The position numbers were made by a program, and so were the translations under genes. DNA of 64,000 nucleotides from Synaphobranchus kaupii (lineage: Eukaryota; Chordata; Actinopteri; Anguilliformes; Synaphobranchidae): NCBI GenBank assembly GCA_029718625.1, contig CM056383.1:70000395-70064394 (forward strand), in the 5' to 3' direction. Positions 61,037-64,000 of this stretch are shown here, piece after piece; the first letter of the stretch is position 1; each line of letters starts with the position of its first letter. The notes beneath the pieces were generated by a model that was not told the DNA's origin, did no database searches, and was given only the letters and a program-made list of their open reading frames with translations.

Positions 61037-61659
61037 GGATTACCATCCTATGGAAGGGTTCTATTCATTTTGCCAGTATGGTGGGTACAAATGAACAGTA
61101 ACTGGCTGCTCTGACAGGAAAAACTGATGAGAAGATTATTTTGGGTCCAATCAGTAGTTAAATATTTCTGCTCTTCCGGTTATTGATTCTCATTCATAAA
61201 TGTTTATTGTTGCTTGCAAATAACTGCAAGAGGCTACATGAGGTTACCCCAGTGATGCCGTGATCACTTGCCTTAGGTCTCATTCATTGGACGATCGTAA
61301 GCAATCTACTCATATGGCACCACTCCATCTGAATGTTCATAAGCAATATTGAAATTATTGAGCATTGAGTAAGACCGGAAAATGAAAATGATTGTGGTGT
61401 AAACATTCCTGTAGCAGAACTCGTGCTAATCCACTGACGATGTGAGTTATCAAGGCAGGGCTTTTCAGAAAATCATTACAGGGCACTAGTTGGTTTATTG
61501 TAGGCTAATTAAAATATTATCTGACTCATGTAATCAATGCGTTCCTAAGGGCGGAGGAAAAAAACATGCATCGTTAGATTGTCCAAGCATTGGCCTGTAC
61601 TAAATTTGTGGTTTCTGACAAATGGAGAAAAAGCTATTGTTGTCCTTAGGAGAAAATGC

Positions 61660-61990
61660 AGGGGTGCATCCCAATACTTGAAAAATGCACCCTCCTTTCC
61701 TCCACTACTACCTCCTCTCCTCCTTTCCTCCACTACTACCTCCTCTCCTCTGTGCCCCGGATCTTGTGTTTTAATGTAATGTTGCTGATTTGGCTACATA
61801 TTACTGACAAATACGATTGATTAAACGTCTCGACGCAAACCGCAATGCCAGGTACAATGTATACTATACATGCAACTACTTGTACTCGAAGCGTTCAGGC
61901 AGTTTTGAATACGTCTGGGTAGGAGAGGAGTAGTGGGAGAGAGTGGAGGAAAGGAGGTGGGGAGTGAGGAATATTGGGGCGCAGCCCTGG
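61660..61990. mobile_element. MITE of about 330 bp with pyrimidine-rich inverted arms
   Basis: Left end AGGGGTGCATCCCAATACTT then CCTCCTTTCCTCCACTACTA (tandemly repeated). The right end is the inverse: GGAAAGGAGGTGGGGAGTGA, GGAATATTGGGGCGCAGCCC. No coding frame and no clear target duplication. Confidence 0.7.
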
Positions 61991-63037
61991 TTTGCTGATC
62001 CACCAGATTCTACTTGCACCTTTAACGTAGCTATGCACTGAAATGAGAAAGCTACATTTAGTGCCACTGACCTGGGAGGAGGGATTAAGCAGGTTCATTA
62101 AGCTGGTTAATTAGCTCCAGTACCATCTGTGTGTTTCTATGCCAACTTGTCCTCTGAACCTCAAAACATTGACAACCTGTTTTGTTCCATAGCACTTGAT
62201 TAGCTGGAGACACATTAGCGCAATACACCTACTCGCTTTCCTGCGGTAATCGAAGGCAGTAACTGGCGACATCGCAGGAGGGGGAGAGACTTGTTTAACG
62301 CTCGATGGCTATTCAGGGACTTGGTCTGCCAATACAAGAGAAGTGGACATAAGCTTTGCTGGTTAACTTGGGAAAGATTATACAGAGTTATTGGCTCAGA
62401 CAGAACGCCACTTTGCATTTGGGCTCCATTATAATTCAAGCGCCCCCCCCCCTCCAGGATCTGGCATTATGCCAATTGTCTTGTAGAAAAATACGATCAA
62501 GTATGTGACATCGCAAATCAGCGATCAAATTGTCACATACTTAAAAAATTGACTAACTTAAATGTAACATGCATGATTCCATACATTGAACCACTAAAAT
62601 AGAAAGCACTATCTATTGTTTGTTGAAGCACAACATGCAATGTAGCAGTAACAAATTAAAATAGGCAACAGTTTCAAGTACCGATTTATGGGGGCCAAAC
62701 GCAAGCATATCAACGCAAAATATGTACCTACATATACAATGTAGACTTATTTTTGTACTTCTACACAAAGATGAATGGATCTATCAAATATAGATCATAA
62801 GCCATGAAATGAAATAGAACATATGCATGCATAAACTGAATTTGAAGTGTATGCTTATGGCTAAATGCATATGAACTAAAATGTTTATGAGCTCTGAGGA
62901 ACTGACGTCAAAGCATAAACTTATTAAATGCAGGCTATGACATTGAAACTGAAACATGTCATGAGATCAATACAGATTGTGAAATTGCTTGCAAATTAAA
63001 ATAGCCTACATTCATAGGATTAATTACTTTTTCCACT

Positions 63038-63051
63038 ATATATATATATAT

Positions 63052-63082
<31 letters not shown>
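63038..63082. repeat. (TA)n-(CA)n microsatellite
   Basis: ACTATATATATATATATTAT followed by about 13 CA units. Confidence 0.9.
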
Positions 63083-63954
63083 CAATAATTAGATTAACAA
63101 CGTACGTGAATGTCGAAAGAAAATGCAATAAAGATTCATTGGATTAACATCGTGAATGTCTACAGAAAAGATTGATTCACGGTGACATTCGGATACCCAC
63201 AATGCAACTCACGCAGCCACGTAACCATGACGTAAACACAGGAAAAGCAGCCTGTGGGTTTCTGGGAGAGGGCGCGTCATACACGGTGCTTGGGCATGTG
63301 AATTCTAGCTATGGGCGATGATGCATTGTTCGGTTACAGGAAATAAACATCTCCAAGAAAACTCGTCAGACGGCCCTGCGTAGGCTATTCCATGATCCGT
63401 CTCAGGTCAGCATGCAAAAGGCTGTAATTGAAGTGTGTGCATGTGTGCTAGGCCTGCTGCTTTTCAGTAACAGTGAAACCACGGAGTAGCATTAGTTTTT
63501 CCCTCTGCTCAAAGGCGTAGTCCAGCCGGGAGAAAATACCGAGGGAGGGTTGAAATCCTGCGATACCATACGATGTGAAGTGCTAGGTGCAGTTTTTCCC
63601 GTTTGAATGCAGGTGTACGTCGGAATCGTAACTTAACTAATTTGTTTAATAAACACCAGATGGATCATCTAGTTACCAGTATTTTGATGCGTTATCTATT
63701 TAGCGTTAGCATGCTAGCCTATAAGTGGATCGATAATTACTATTGTAGACGCTGTTGGTGATGGCTATTATAGGCGATCATCACAATTGCCGAATACGAA
63801 TGTGTTACTTGTTTGTTTATTTGCAGAAATGATTCAAATGCAAAATATTCGGAGTAAATTGTAGCTGGTAGCTACTAAATTAGCCAACTAGCTATATACT
63901 TGTTTGCTAACATTCGCAGATCTGTATAGGCTACTCTTCCATAACGTCAAAGTA

Positions 63955-63981
63955 AAATAATAATAATAATAATAATAATAA
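63955..63981. repeat. (AAT)n microsatellite
   Basis: About 8 AAT units at the right end of the window. Confidence 0.9.
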
Positions 63982-64000
63982 GATCATGGCAAACGGGGTT

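Noticed and set aside
63340..63405. Possible 66-nt exon (CAG before, GTCAGC after, open in one frame)
   Set aside because: Its peptide (EINISKKTRQTALRRL...) matches neither GSK3B exon 2 nor any family I know. Short AG...GT pairs arise by chance.

Overview
The window is from a vertebrate nuclear genome, almost certainly a teleost fish. Genes are intron-split with consensus GT/AG junctions. Interspersed elements are of fish type: hAT-like miniature elements (MITEs) ending in 'CTCCAGGCCT'/'CTGGAGGGCC', TTAA-flanked miniature elements, tRNA-derived SINEs, and a LINE tail ending in 'ATAAAATTGAATTGAAT'. The two recognisable genes are vertebrate. The species cannot be fixed from sequence alone. There are no prokaryotic genes, CRISPR arrays or operons, and nearly all long open frames are tandem-repeat artefacts.

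Genes. (1) gpr156, the orphan class C GPCR related to GABA-B receptors, runs on the + strand. Six coding exons are visible at 2663-2773, 6542-6667, 6951-7046, 8943-9184, 11771-11937 and 12493-13790. They cover TM3 to the C-terminus; the 5' exons are in the gap at 1024-1523 or left of the window. All junctions are intact, but the last three exons carry many small frameshifts, either assembly errors or early decay. (2) gsk3b, glycogen synthase kinase 3 beta, is also on +. It has a CCAAT-rich promoter (about 19050-19500), a long 5'UTR with a strong-Kozak 14-codon uORF (19778-19822), and coding exon 1 (20314-20401) encoding the Ser9 regulatory N-terminus. Everything to the right end reads as gsk3b intron 1 (more than 43 kb); I could not find exon 2. 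The head-to-tail gpr156-gsk3b order matches the human locus as I recall it.

Layout. 1-6541: 5' part of gpr156, gap, and a repeat-rich intron. 6542-13790: rest of gpr156. 13791-19000: intergenic, with GT and GA microsatellites. 19000-20401: gsk3b promoter, 5'UTR and exon 1. 20402-64000: gsk3b intron 1, filled with minisatellites (24.4-27.4 kb, 29.9-32.7 kb, 33.1-34.4 kb, 35.2-38.2 kb, 44.8-46.4 kb, 55.1-55.9 kb), hAT/TTAA elements, SINEs, a second 500-N gap, and a low-repeat stretch around 57.6-59.3 kb.

What stands out. By my tally roughly a quarter of the window is tandem repeat. Two minisatellites start at gpr156 exon ends and tandemly multiply the 5' splice-site sequence (8 and about 12 copies). 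Two 37-bp arrays, one in each gene and in opposite orientation, appear to come from the subterminal region of the same kind of hAT MITE. A 1.2-kb hAT element with a perfect 8-bp target duplication splits a 28-bp minisatellite whose two halves then diverged. I found no new enzymatic or defence system; the novelty is in repeat biology and its meeting with splice sites.
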